DNA of 64,000 bases, taken from positions 1 through 64,000 of the forward strand of contig JAKFGP010000020.1 in the NCBI GenBank assembly GCA_021502835.1, written 5' to 3'. How positions within the stretch are numbered: the first letter of the stretch is position 1; the number at the start of each line of letters is the position of its first letter. Source of the stretch: Streptomyces thinghirensis. GTDB taxonomy: Bacteria > Actinomycetota > Actinomycetia > Streptomycetales > Streptomycetaceae. Of the stretch, positions 1-9,691 are shown piece by piece. The position numbers and the translations under genes were made by a program. The notes beneath the pieces are model-generated. The model saw nothing but the letters and a program-made list of their open reading frames with translations. It did no database searches and was not told the DNA's origin.

Positions 1-188
1 CAACACTATCAGGCTTTCCCGGTGCTTCTGACCACCGTCCTGCAGGCATGCAGGAGGCGATCCAGCGATAGGATCTGACAAGTTGGGTTCCGCTGGGGCG
101 GGGACGCCCCGCTTCGCGTCACTCAGCCTCAAGCAGGAGTAACGACTGTACACGGGGCCGTGGAACGGGTGCAAATCCGTGAGGACTG

Positions 189-200
189 TGGTCTAGACCT
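189..200. promoter_or_regulatory. DasR-responsive (dre-like) operator upstream of crr
   Basis: The stretch reads TGGTCTAGACCT, a near-perfect match to the Streptomyces dre consensus (ACTGGTCTAGACCAC). It lies about 118 bases before the crr start. In this genus DasR is known to bind such boxes ahead of PTS and chitin genes, and N-acetylglucosamine metabolites relieve the repression. The inference is that crr-ptsI here belongs to the DasR regulon. I see no gene in bases 1-188. Confidence 0.8.
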
Positions 201-317
201 CTAATCGGAACACTCATGCGGAACCGGTACTTCCTATGACATACCCTGTTGCACAGTGCGCCGTCCGGGGACAGGCAGTGACGGCCCGTACACATCTCCG
301 CCCCTGGGAGGCTTCCC

Positions 318-770
318 ATGACCACCGTCTCGTCCCCCACTCGCAGGACGTGCCATCGGACTTGGCCGCCGTGCCCGATCCCGTCTTCTCCGGGGCCATG
401 GTCGGCCCGGGTACCGCCATCGACCCCGTGCGCGAGCCTTCCGAGGCCGTCGCGCCCGTGGACGGGGTCATCGTGTCGCTGCACCCGCACGCCTTCGTCG
501 TGGTCGACGACAGTGGGCACGGTGTGCTGACCCATCTCGGCATCGACACCGTCCAGCTCAACGGTGAGGGTTTCGAACTGCTGGTGAACAAGGGGCGACA
601 CCGTCGTGCGCGGGCAGGGCGTGGTGCGCTGGGACCCGGTCGCCGTCGAGGCCGCCGGCAAGTCGCCGGTCTGATCCGATCGTGGCCCTCGAGGCGACGG
701 CCGAGGCCCCTCACCGAGCTCCGTGAGGACGGCGAAGTGAAGGCCGGCGAGTCTCTTTCTCTGGAAGTGA
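318..770 (+). CDS. crr: PTS glucose-family EIIA component (Crr)
   Basis: This is the EIIA-Glc-type phosphocarrier of the sugar phosphotransferase system. It receives phosphate from HPr and passes it to membrane EIIB/C permeases. The ATG at 318 follows a GGGAGG ribosome site. The core reads VAPVDGVIVSLHPHAF, then VLTHLGIDTVQLNGEGF, where the histidine of THLGID is the phosphorylated residue. Reconstructed length is about 150 residues, normal for the family. As read the gene is broken: frame changes fall near 340-360 and 595, an in-frame TGA follows GKSPV at 672, and the expected end (LWK, stop 768-770) needs another shift near 755. It is followed by ptsI after 79 bases, and the DasR box lies upstream. 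Confidence 0.88.
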
Positions 771-849
771 CGTCAGTGCCGCTCGCATGACGGCTGATAG
801 GACAACCACACTTGCAGGCGGGACCCGCCACACTATCGGGACGGGTGAG

Positions 850-2519
850 ATGGAGACAACGCTGCGAGGCGTCGGTGTGAGCCACGGTGTGGCGATCGGC
901 GAGGTTCGGCACATGGGGATGCTGTGCTCGAGCCCCGGCCAAGCAGATTCCGGCCGAGGACGCGGAGCGCGAGCAGGGGCGCGCCCGCAAGGCCGTGGAG
1001 GCTGTGGCGGCCGATCTGATGGCGCGCGGCAATCTGGCGGGGGGCGAGGCCCAGGCCGTGCTCGAGGCGCAGGCCGCGATGGCCCAGGACCCCGAGCTCC
1101 ATGGCGGACGTGGGCGGCGGATCGCCGTCGGCAGCACGGCCGAGCGCGCGGTGTACGACGCCTTCGCCGCGTATCGCGCCCCTGCTGGCCGGTGCCGGTA
1201 GTAGCCTGGCCGGCCGCGTGGCCGATCTCGACGATGTGCGGAATCGTATCGTCGCCCGTCTGCTCGGGGTGCCGATGCCGGGCGTTCGGACGGTGACGAG
1301 CCGTACGTCCCTCATCGCGCGGACCTGGCTCCCGCCGACACGGCGCTGCTGGACCCGACGCTGGTCCTCGGCTTCGTCACCGAGGAGGGTGGGCCGACCA
1401 GTCACAGCGCGATTCTCGCGCGGGCGCTTCGGTGTGCCGGCGTGGTGGCGCTTCCCGGCGCCGGTTTGAGCTGCCCGAGGGCACGGTCGTCGCCGTGGAC
1501 GGCAGCACCGGCGAGATCTTCGTGAACCCCACAGCCGAGAAGAAGGGGCAGCTGGAGGCGGAGGCGGCCGAGCGCAAGGCGGCGCTGGCCGCGTCGACGG
1601 GACCGGGCGCGACCTCGGACGGTCACAAGGTGCCGCTGCTCGCGAACATCGGGGGTCCCGCCCGGACGTGCCCGCGGCGGTCCAGGCCGGGGCGGAGGGC
1701 GTCGGTCTCTTCCGTACCGAGTTCCTCTTCCTCGACGACAGCGAGAGCAGCGCCGTCGGAGGAGAGCAGGGTCACCGCCTACCGGCAGGTGCTGGAGGCG
1801 TTCCCCGAGGGCCGGGTCGTCGTGCGCGTCCTGGACGCCGGCGCCGACAAGCCGCTGGACTTCCTGACCCCGGGCGACGAGCCGACCCGGCGTTGGGCGT
1901 GCGAGGGCTGCGGACGCTGCTCGACCACCCGGACGTGCTGCGCACGCAGCTGACGGCGCTGGCGAAGGCGGCGGAGGGGCTGCCGGTCTACCTCGAGGTC
2001 ATGGCCCCCATGGTGGCGGACCGGGCCGATGCCAAGGCGTTCGCGGACGCGTGCCGCGAGGCGGGGCTACGGGCGAGGAGTTCGGCGCGATGGTCGAGAT
2101 TCCGTCCGCCGCGCTGCGGGCGCAGCTCGGTGCTGCAGGAGGTCGAGTTCCTGTCGCTGGGGACGAACGACCTCGCGCAGTACACGTTCGCCGCCGACCG
2201 TCAGGTGGGTGCGGTGTCCCGGCTGCAGGATCCGTGGCAGCCGGCGCTGCTCGACCTGGTCGCGCTGTCGCGGAGGCGGCGAAGGCCGAGGGCAAGAGCT
2301 GTGGTGTCTGCGGTGAGGCCGCGTCGGACCCGCTGCTGGCGTGTGTGCTGACGGGTCTGGGCGTCACCTCCTGTCCATGGGCGCGGCGTCGCTTCCTATG
2401 TCCGGGCGACGCTGGCGGTTCACGCTGGCGCAGTGCGAGCGGGCGCGGCGGCCGCCCGGGCGGCGGACAGCGCCGAGGAGGCGCGGAACGCCGCTCAGGC
2501 GGTGCTGTCCGGCGAGTAG
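850..2519 (+). CDS. ptsI: Phosphoenolpyruvate-protein phosphotransferase (PTS Enzyme I)
   Basis: Enzyme I takes phosphate from PEP and gives it to HPr, so it feeds every PTS sugar, including N-acetylglucosamine. The ATG at 850 opens METTLRGVGVSHGVAIGEV. The phosphohistidine motif GGPTSHSAILAR lies near 1391-1430. PEP-binding-domain landmarks follow: AEGVGLFRTEFLFLD near 1690, YLEVMAPMVADR near 1990, FLSLGTNDLAQYTFAADR near 2150 and a final NAAQAVLSGE before TAG at 2517. Length of about 556 residues is normal. At least six frame breaks are needed (for example near 930, 1090, 1190, 1660 and 2060). It probably shares a transcript with crr and lies convergent to the next gene. Confidence 0.9.
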
Positions 2520-2550
2520 GTCCGGGCGGGTCTGCCACCTGTCGTTGCCG

Positions 2551-2588
2551 GTGCGGGGTGTTAACCCTTCCGGTGGGGCGCCCCGCAC
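2551..2588. terminator. Hairpin between convergent ptsI and the hypothetical gene
   Basis: GTGCGGGG (2551-2558) pairs with CCCCGCAC (2581-2588), and the loop contains a second GGGGCGCCCC pairing option. There is no clear U tract. Its position 30 bases after the ptsI stop, between convergent genes, suggests a terminator. Confidence 0.5.
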
Positions 2589-2592
2589 TGCG

Positions 2593-3484
2593 TCAGCAGT
2601 GGTGTCCCGGTGGCGAGTGTGGTCGTCTCCGAGGTCGGGCGGTGCGCAGTAGTCGACGTTGGATTCCGGGAGATGAGGTCGCCGGACTCGACGTCCGTGC
2701 AGTAGGCGTCGAAGACCTCACCGGCGGTGAGGGGTTCGAGCCGTATCCCCGCAGGCGCCAGCCGTGGATGCGGTCCGGGCCGCTCGTGGGGCTGATGCGC
2801 ATGACGAGTCCGCCGGGGCTGTGGGTGGCGAGGCCGAGGGCGAGGACGCCGGTGAACTCCAGGGCCTCGGCCTCGTCGATGTGCGGGGTGCCGCCGATGT
2901 CCTCGTCGGCGTGGAGGACGGAGAGGAGGGTTTCCGGGGAGCCCGTGACGCTGCACACCAGGTGCCGGTCGCCCGGTGGCGCCGTTTCGAGGACGCGGCG
3001 GAGGAGGCGCAGAAGCCCGGGTGAAGGCGGCTCGGCCGGGGTCCTCGCCGCAGGTGGCGCAGCTGCCGAGGCGGGCGAGCAAGGTTGGAGGCGTACTCCC
3101 AGGTGGCCTGGCGGACGGCTTCGTCGACGAGAGCCGGGAGGAGGTCGGCGAGGGCTGGCCCTCGTACGGCACGGTCGGTCCGCCGGCGGCGAGTTCGGCG
3201 GTGAACCGGGTGCGGCTGGCGGGGGCGTCGGGGTCGAGGACCCGCGGCCGAGCAGAAGTCGGCGTATCCTCCGGGTCGAAGAGGGCGACGGTGGTGTGGG
3301 TGCCCTGTGCCGCGCGTGCCCTGAGCAGGGCTTCCACCTGGTGGAGATAGGCGGCGTGGTCGTCGAAGGTGAAGCTGCGGTAGCGCCGCATGGCGCGGAA
3401 GTCGTGTTCGTCGGTGAGCAGTCCGATGGTGCCGGCGATTTCCCGGCGCAGGACGCGTCGCGTGGTCTGGTCGGTGTGCGCCAT
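2593..3484 (-). CDS. Conserved hypothetical protein, unknown function
   Basis: I do not recognise a named family. The start is ATG at 3484 (MAHTDQTTRRVLRREIAGT). The reconstructed protein is about 300 residues, acidic and soluble, with no membrane segment. It contains a short CATC motif (SCATCGEDPGRAAF) in the middle. The C-terminal part reads IDEAEALEFTGVLALGLATH, then VFDAYCTDVESGDLI. The exact end is uncertain: different frames stop at 2561 or 2593, and I place it before the hairpin shared with ptsI. It lies 122 bases downstream of acetoacetyl-CoA synthetase on the same strand, and could be cotranscribed with it. Confidence 0.6.
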
Positions 3485-3606
3485 GTTTCCCCCTGTGCGC
3501 GAGTCGATCAATGCTCACTCACAGTAACCGGCGGCACTGACAACGGCGTCGGGTGAGGCGCGCGGGGCCGGTCGCCGTCGGGGCGTCCGGCCCGTGGAGG
3601 GCCTGG

Positions 3607-5582
3607 TCAGGTGCGTTTGCGGGCGAGGTCCTCGTAGAAGTGGAGGAGGTCGAGGGTTGTCGATGGAGCCGGGGTTGACGGCCTTCTCCAGCGGGGTGCC
3701 CTGGAGGAGTCGCTTGACCGGGACCTCGATGCGTTTGCCGGTCAGGGTGTGCGGGATGCCGGGTACTTCGATGACCTCGTCGGGGACGTGGCGCGGGGAG
3801 AGCTGTTCGCGGATGGTCCCCTTGATGCTGGACAGGAGGGCGTCGTCGAGGACGGCTCCGGGGGCCAGGTGCACGAACAGGGGCATCCAGTAGCCGCCGT
3901 CCGGCTGCTCGACGCCGATGACGAGGGATTCCCTGATCTCCGGCAGCCGCTCGACGGCCTCGTAGATGTCGGCCGAGCCCATGCGGACGCCCTGCCGGTT
4001 GAGGGTGGAGTCGGAGCGGCCATGGATGACGACGGGCCGCGGGAGGTGACGGTGATCCAGTCGCCGTGCCGCCAGACGCCGGGGTAGGTGTCGAAGTAGC
4101 TGTCGTGGTAGCGGCTGCCGTCGGGGTCGTTCCAGAATCGGATCGGCATCGAGGGCATGGGGTTGGTGACGACGAGTTCGCCGACCTCGTCGGTCAGTGG
4201 AGTGCCGCTGGGGTCCCAGGACTGCAGGTCGGTGCCGAGGCCGGGGGCCTGGAGGTTCGCCGATGTACACCGGGAGGGTGGGGACGGCGCCCGCGAAGCG
4301 GGAGCACACGTCGGTGCCGCCGCTGACGGAGGCGATCCACAGGTCCGCCCCGCTCTCCGCGAACTCGTCGTGCAGCCAGCGGAAGCCGTCGGGCGGGAGC
4401 GGGGAGCCCGTGGTTTACGCACTGGACCCGGGAGAGGTCGTGGTCGCGGGCGGGGTGCACGCCGGCCTTGCGGCAGGCCATGACGTAGGCGGCCGAGGTG
4501 AAGAAGAGGGTGGCCCCGGTGCGTTCGGCGATGCGCCACTGGGCTCCGGTGTCCGGGTAGCCGGGGCTGCCGTCGTAGAGGACGATCGTGGTGCCGGTGA
4601 GCAGGCCGGAGACGAGGAAGTTCCACATCATCCAGCCGGTCGACGTGTACCAGAAGAAGCGGTCCTCGGGGCCGAGGTCGCAGTGCAGGCCGAGCTGTTT
4701 GAGGTGTTCGACCAGGATGCCGCCCTGGGACTGAACGATGGCCCTGGGCAGGCCGGTGGTGCCGGAGGAGTAGAGCACCCCAGGGGTGGTCGAAGGGCAT
4801 CTGCTCGAAGACGGGGTCCGTGTCGGCGGACGTCAGCGTCGCCCATTCCAGCGCGCCCTCGGGGGTCTCGGTGCCGAGGAGCGGGATGTGGACGACGGCG
4901 CGCAGGGCGGGCAGTTCGCGGCGGAGTTCGGCGACGGTGTCGCGGCGGTCGTGTTCCTTGCCGCCGTAGCGGTAGCCGTCGACGGTGAACAGGACGACGG
5001 GTTCCACCTGCTGGAAGCGGTCGAGGACGCTGCGGGCACCGAAGTCGGGGGCGCAGGACGTCCAGACGCCGCCCACGGCGGCGGTGGCCAGGAAGGCGAC
5101 CACAGCCTGGGGGATGTTCGGGAGGTAGGCCGCTGACGCGGTCGCCGGGGCGGACGCCGAGGGCGCGTAGTTCGGCGGCGAGGGAGCCGACCTGGCGGCG
5201 CAGCTCGGCCCAGGTGACGGGGCTCGGTTCGTGGGTCTCGTCGACGTACAGGAGGGCCGGTTCGTCCGCGCGGGTGGCCGCCGCGCGCAGGGCGTGTTCG
5301 GCGTAGTTCAGGGTGCCGCCGGGGAACCACTGGGCGCCGGGCATGGTGCGGTCGCCCAGCACGCGCGCGTAAGGGGTCGAGAAACGTACGTCGAACCATT
5401 CCGTGACGGCTTTCCAGAAGGTGGCCGGCTCGTCGACGGACCAGCGGTGCAGTGCGGCGTATCCGCCCTCGGCGGGGGCGCCGTGGTGCTCGGCTGCCCA
5501 GGTCTGGAACCTGGTGATCCGGGCCTGGGCGATGCGCTGGGGATCTGGCTGCCAGAGCGGCTGGGGGGTTCTCGGTCGACAT
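3607..5582 (-). CDS. Acetoacetyl-CoA synthetase
   Basis: This ATP-dependent enzyme activates acetoacetate to acetoacetyl-CoA through an AMP intermediate, and so feeds ketone carbon into lipid or polyketide metabolism. The start is ATG at 5582 (MSTENPPAALW). The adenylate-forming P-loop reads VLYSSGTTGLPRAIVQSQGG near 4720-4780. It is followed by FFWYTSTGWMMWNFLVSGL, typical of the AACS branch. The C-terminal catalytic lysine lies in TLTGKRIEVPVKRLL near 3730. Reconstructed length of about 658 residues fits the family. The reading frame changes several times, for example near 5500, 5130, 4790 and 4400. Acetyl-CoA synthetase is a less likely alternative given the AACS-like N-terminus and WMMWNF segment. 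Confidence 0.88.
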
Positions 5583-5796
5583 GGGGCGGCTCCCGGACTG
5601 TGCGCGTCGTGGTGCGTCCTCCGCGCACGGGCTGGGGTGTGCGCGTGACGCGGCTGACACGGACGATGCCACGTGATCGACTTCTACACCAGGGCGCGCC
5701 CCACATAGTCGCTGTCGTGAAGATGTGGTCCCGTCACGGGTGAACGGCAGTTGAACGACGCCCGCGCGGGAGGTGGTCGGTGGCAGGGTGAGCAGC

Positions 5797-8162
5797 ATGG
5801 ACGGTCGTGACCTGGTGCGTTCGATGAAGGCGGTCGGTTCTGCGGGGGCGGCGCAGGGGGTTGCGTACCGTACGGGCGGCGTGGCGCAGGCGGCAGGCCG
5901 GACGCCGCGGGGCTGCCGCCGCGGGGTGCGCAGGCGTGCGCGGGTGCCGGGTCCGATGCAGGAGGTGGAGCCAGGGGCCCGGGGGCGGTGTCGTCCGGTT
6001 CAGCCGTTCGGAGCTGCGCGTCCTCGTCGCCGTGAACGGGGCAGTGTTCTGGGGCTGGGACGGAGCCGGGCCGGGAGCCGTCGTACGCGTTGGCGGGCCG
6101 CTGTCCGGAGCCGGATCCCCGGGCGGTGCTGGAGCCGGACAAGGACGGCGGCTGGCGGGGTGGTGGCCGAGCGGGCGACGGTAGCCGTCTCCCCGGCACG
6201 GCGCGATCGAGGTCCGTACGCCCGGGGGCGTGGTGCTGCGCCGTGAGCTGCCGCCCCGCTGGTGGGAGCCGGTCGGCGGCGGTCCGGCGCGGTGGACGCA
6301 GCGGTCGGAGGTCGCGGCGGACGCCCGGTTCTTCGGGCTCGGCGGGCGGGCCGCGGGTCCTCGGCTGCGCGAGGGGCACGTACCGGCTGTGGAACACCGG
6401 TCCCGGCCTGCCGTTCGCTCCGGGTGAGGACCCGTTGTCCGTCACGATGCCGGTGCAGCTGGTGGTGGCCGACGCGGGGGACGCATCTGGTGTTCCACGA
6501 CAGTTCGTGGGACGGCACGGTGGTGTTGCGGGAGGGCGAGGAGGGCGCGGGGTCCGGACATGACCGGCCCGGGCGGAGTGTGCTGCGGATGGACGGCGGT
6601 CCGCTGCGGTGCTGGGTGACGGTGGGCACCCCCGCGCGCGTGCTGCTCGCCCTGGGCGTCGCTGACCGGGGCGCCCGCGCTGCCGCCCGCGTGGGCGCTC
6701 GGTCACCATCACGCGCGGTCGGGTCCTGGCGACGAGCAGGAGGTGCGGCGGATCGTCGCCGGCCATCAGGAGCGTGATCTGCCGCTCGACGCCGTTCACC
6801 TGGACGTCGACCATCTCGACGGCCGGCAGGTGTTCACCGTGGACGAGGAGCGGTTCCGAAGCTGCCCGTGCTTGCCGAGGAGCTGCGGCGGGACGGCGTC
6901 CGGCTGGTGTCGGTCGTGGGTCCCGCGGTCCCGGCCGCCCCCGGCAACGCCGTGTACGACGGCGGGACGACCGAGGACGTGTTCGTGCGGGACGCCGCCG
7001 GGGCGGGTCGTCCGGGGTGTGGGGTGGCCAGGGGACGTGGTCTTTCCGGACTTCACACGCGCGCGTGTGCGTGAGTGGTGGGGCGGGCTCTACGAGGAGC
7101 GGCTCGGGCAGGGGTTCGCGGGGTTCTGGCACGACCTGGACGAGCCCACCTCGTTCGCCGCGTTCGGGGAGGCGACGCTGCCGCGTTCGGCCCGGCACTA
7201 CTTGGAGGGGCGGGGCGGGTGACCACTAGGGAGGCGCACAACGTGTACGCGTTGGGTATGGCCCGCGCCGGGTACGAGGGGGTGCGGACGCTCGCGCCCG
7301 AGGAGCGGCCGTTCGTCTTCTCGCGGTCCGGGTGGGCCGGGATGCAGCGCTACGGCGGCGCGTGGTCCGGGAACGTGGCCACGGGGTGGCCGGGGCTGCG
7401 GGCGTCGTTGTCGCTGGTGATGGGGCTCGGGTTGTGCGGGGTGCCGTATGCGGGCCCGGATGTGGGCGGGGCCGGCGGGGGTCCGTCTCCGGAGCTGTAT
7501 CTGCGGTGGTTGCAACTGGCCGCCCACCTTCCCGTTGTTCCGCACGCGCGGGGCGCCGTGGGGTTCGGTGCCGAGGTGCTGGAGCACGCGCGCGTGGCGC
7601 TCGTCGAGCGGCGGCGGCTGCTGCCGTACTTCGTGACGCTGGCGCATCTGGCCCGGCGTACGGGTGCGCCGTATGTGCGGCCGCTGTGGTGGTCGACGCC
7701 GGAGGAGCGGGCGTTGCGGGACTGCGAGGACGCCTTCCTGCTGGGCGACTGTCTGCTGGTGGCTCCGGTGCTGGATCCGGGGGCGGACCGGCGGGCGGTG
7801 CAGCTGCCGCGCGGACGCTGGTACGACGTGGTGACGGAGCGGGCGTACGAGGGACCGGCGCAGGTTCTCGTCGATGCCCCTCTGGCGCGGATTCCGGTGT
7901 TCGCGCGCGCGGGGCCGTGCTTCCGGTGCGCGGGGAGGACGGCGGGCCGGTGCTGGAGGTGTGGGCGCCCGCGCGGGGCGGACCGGCGGTGGTCTGGTCG
8001 TGCCGGACGCGGGCGACGGCTGGGCGGAACCGGAGATCGAGCGGTACGTCTCGCGTTGGGAGGGGTCGGGTGGTCGTGGAGCGGGAGGGCGAGGACGGCG
8101 TGGGCGAGCCGTCCCGCCCGGTCCGTGTCCGTGGGCTCGTGGAGCGCTCGGCTCAGATGTAG
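5797..8162 (+). CDS. Glycoside hydrolase family 31 alpha-glucosidase-like enzyme
   Basis: This is a probable exo-acting alpha-glucosidase or alpha-xylosidase, about 785 residues, with no signal peptide. The ATG at 5797 opens MDGRDLVRSMKAVG. The N-terminal beta-sandwich includes RLWNTGPGLPFAPGEDPLSVTMPV. In the barrel, WHDLDEPTSF (near 7130) takes the place of the usual W-x-D-M-N-E-P nucleophile motif. FSRSGWAGMQRYGGAWSGN is the conserved GH31 segment, and GVPYAGPDVGG (7440-7470) carries the acid/base aspartate. The motif differs from the family norm (DLDEP for DMNEP), so substrate cannot be inferred. Frame breaks near 6060, 6170, 6480 and 7215. Its 3' end overlaps the convergent NUDIX gene by 10 bases. 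Confidence 0.85.
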
Positions 8163-8690
8163 CGGCCCTCGAACCAGGCCCGCACGGCTCGGGTGTGAAG
8201 GGGGAAGGCGAGTTCCTCGGCCCTGCGCAGCAGGTGCCATCCCTCGGTCTCGTGCGTGGCGGCGGACAGCGGGGAGGCCTTCGGCCGACCGCTCGGGGAG
8301 CAGCCCGAAGAGCAGCAGGTGGCCGTCGGGCGAGCTCATGGCGTCGACGAGGCGTACGTCGCGGCTCGCCGCGTCGATGCCCGTCTCCTCCTTCAGCTCC
8401 CGGACGACGGCCTGCCGCCAGTCCTCCCGGTCGTCGACGTAGCCGCCGGGCAGTGCGACGCCGCCGCGCGCGGGGGCCACGGTGCGGGTGATGACCACCA
8501 GGGCGGTGCCCTGCGTGTCGTACACGGGCTGGAGGGCGACCGCGACCGGCAGCGGGTTGCGGTAGGCCACGGTGCCGCACGCGGGGCAGGTGCGGGGCCA
8601 GCCGGAGACGCCCTCTCCGTAGAGCGTTCCGCAGCTCGAACAGTGGGAGCCCGGTGCGGAGTTGGGAGCGGAGGTTTCAGTTTCGAACAC
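8153..8690 (-). CDS. NUDIX hydrolase with N-terminal zinc ribbon
   Basis: This is a pyrophosphohydrolase of nucleotide derivatives (NADH pyrophosphatase-like layout). The ATG at 8690 gives MFETETSAPN. A four-cysteine ribbon follows, CSSCGTLYGEG then CPACGTVAYRNP. The NUDIX box is complete: GGYVDDREDWRQAVVRELKE, then ETGIDA, with the conserved REL-x-EE metal residues. After a frame break near 8290 the C-terminus reads LLRRAEELAFPLHTRAVRAW and ends EGRYI. About 180 residues. Converges on the GH31 gene with overlapping stops. Confidence 0.85.
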
Positions 8691-8736
8691 GCGGCGGACT
8701 GTATCCGATTCTGGAGGGGCGGCTCCGGCCGGCGGC

Positions 8737-9541
8737 TCAGCGGCGGCCGGCGAGCGACTTCGCGGAGACCGGGAAGTCGAAGTAGGTGTCCGGGTAGGGC
8801 TCGGGCTTGTAGGTGAAGTGCCACCACTCCTCGGGGAGGTTCACGAGGCCGACGTCCTCGGGTGTTCTTGAGCAGCAGCCGGTTGGCGCGCTGGGCGCCC
8901 CGGATACGGGGGTCGAGGGTGTGTGAGCGGGTGTCGAAGCAGTCGTAGCCGGTGCCCATGTCGACGGAGTTGTCGGGAAGCGCTCGTCCTGGGGCGCGAA
9001 GCAGGGCACCAGGGGCTGACCGGGGTGGTAGGACCGGGTCGGCTTCGCCGGGAGCTTCACGATGGTGAGGTCCACGGTCGAGCCTCGGCTGTGGCCGGAC
9101 TTCTCGGCGATGTAGCCGTCCGCGAAGAGGCGGGTCTTGTCGACCTCCGGGTAGAACTCGGCCTTCATCCTCTGGTCGTCGAGGTCCTCGGCCCAGCGGA
9201 CGAAGTGGTCGACGGCGCGCTGCGGCCGGTAGCAGTCGTAGACCTTGAGGGAGTAGCCCTGGCGCAGCAGCCGGGTCTGAGCCCGGTGGAGGGCTTCGGC
9301 GGCGGGGCGGGTCAGGATGCACAGGGGCTGCCGGTAGCCGTCGATGCGCTCGCCGACGAAGTTGTGCGCGGTGGTGTAGCGCATGTCCTGGAGGATCGTG
9401 GGGGCGACGCTTCTCAGGGCCACGAAGTCCGCCGGGGCCTTCGGCTCCGGTTCGGCCTGGGCGGTGGCGGGGGCGGCCGTTACGGCGAGCAGGGCGGCGA
9501 AGGTGGTGGCCAGGCCGCGGAGCGTGGTGGAGAGTCGTGTC
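8737..9541 (-). CDS. vanX: Secreted D-Ala-D-Ala dipeptidase (VanX-type, peptidase M15D)
   Basis: This zinc peptidase cleaves D-alanyl-D-alanine. The ATG at 9541 starts a clear Sec signal peptide (MTRLSTTLRGLATTFAALL, cleavage near TAQAEP). Zinc and catalytic residues are visible. SGHSRGSTVDLT supplies a histidine and an aspartate. EEWWHFTYKPEP supplies the catalytic glutamate and the third ligand histidine. VYDCYRPQRAV is the usual substrate-loop arginine region. About 268 residues. Classical VanX is cytoplasmic and lies with vanH and vanA. Neither is present here, so this is more likely a cell-wall recycling or immunity-like enzyme than part of a full vancomycin cassette. It diverges from the c-di-GMP gene across 150 bases. 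Frame breaks near 8865 and 8985. Confidence 0.88.
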
Positions 9542-9691
9542 ATGTTCCCTGCATCTATCAGGAGTGGGCTCCCGCGGGAAGCGGGCGGGTCGGCGACTCG
9601 GCGTCCGTGCGCTCCGGGGGCGCGTCGGAATCCTGCGTGAACGTCGCGTGAACTGGGCCCGGGCGGGTGTCCGGGGCGCCATTCTGCTCCC

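Noticed and set aside
2051..3556. A 501-residue forward open frame over the hypothetical gene
   Set aside because: It runs antisense to a clearly coding minus-strand gene and shows only low-complexity Arg/Gly/Ala sequence, as expected of a GC-rich shadow frame.
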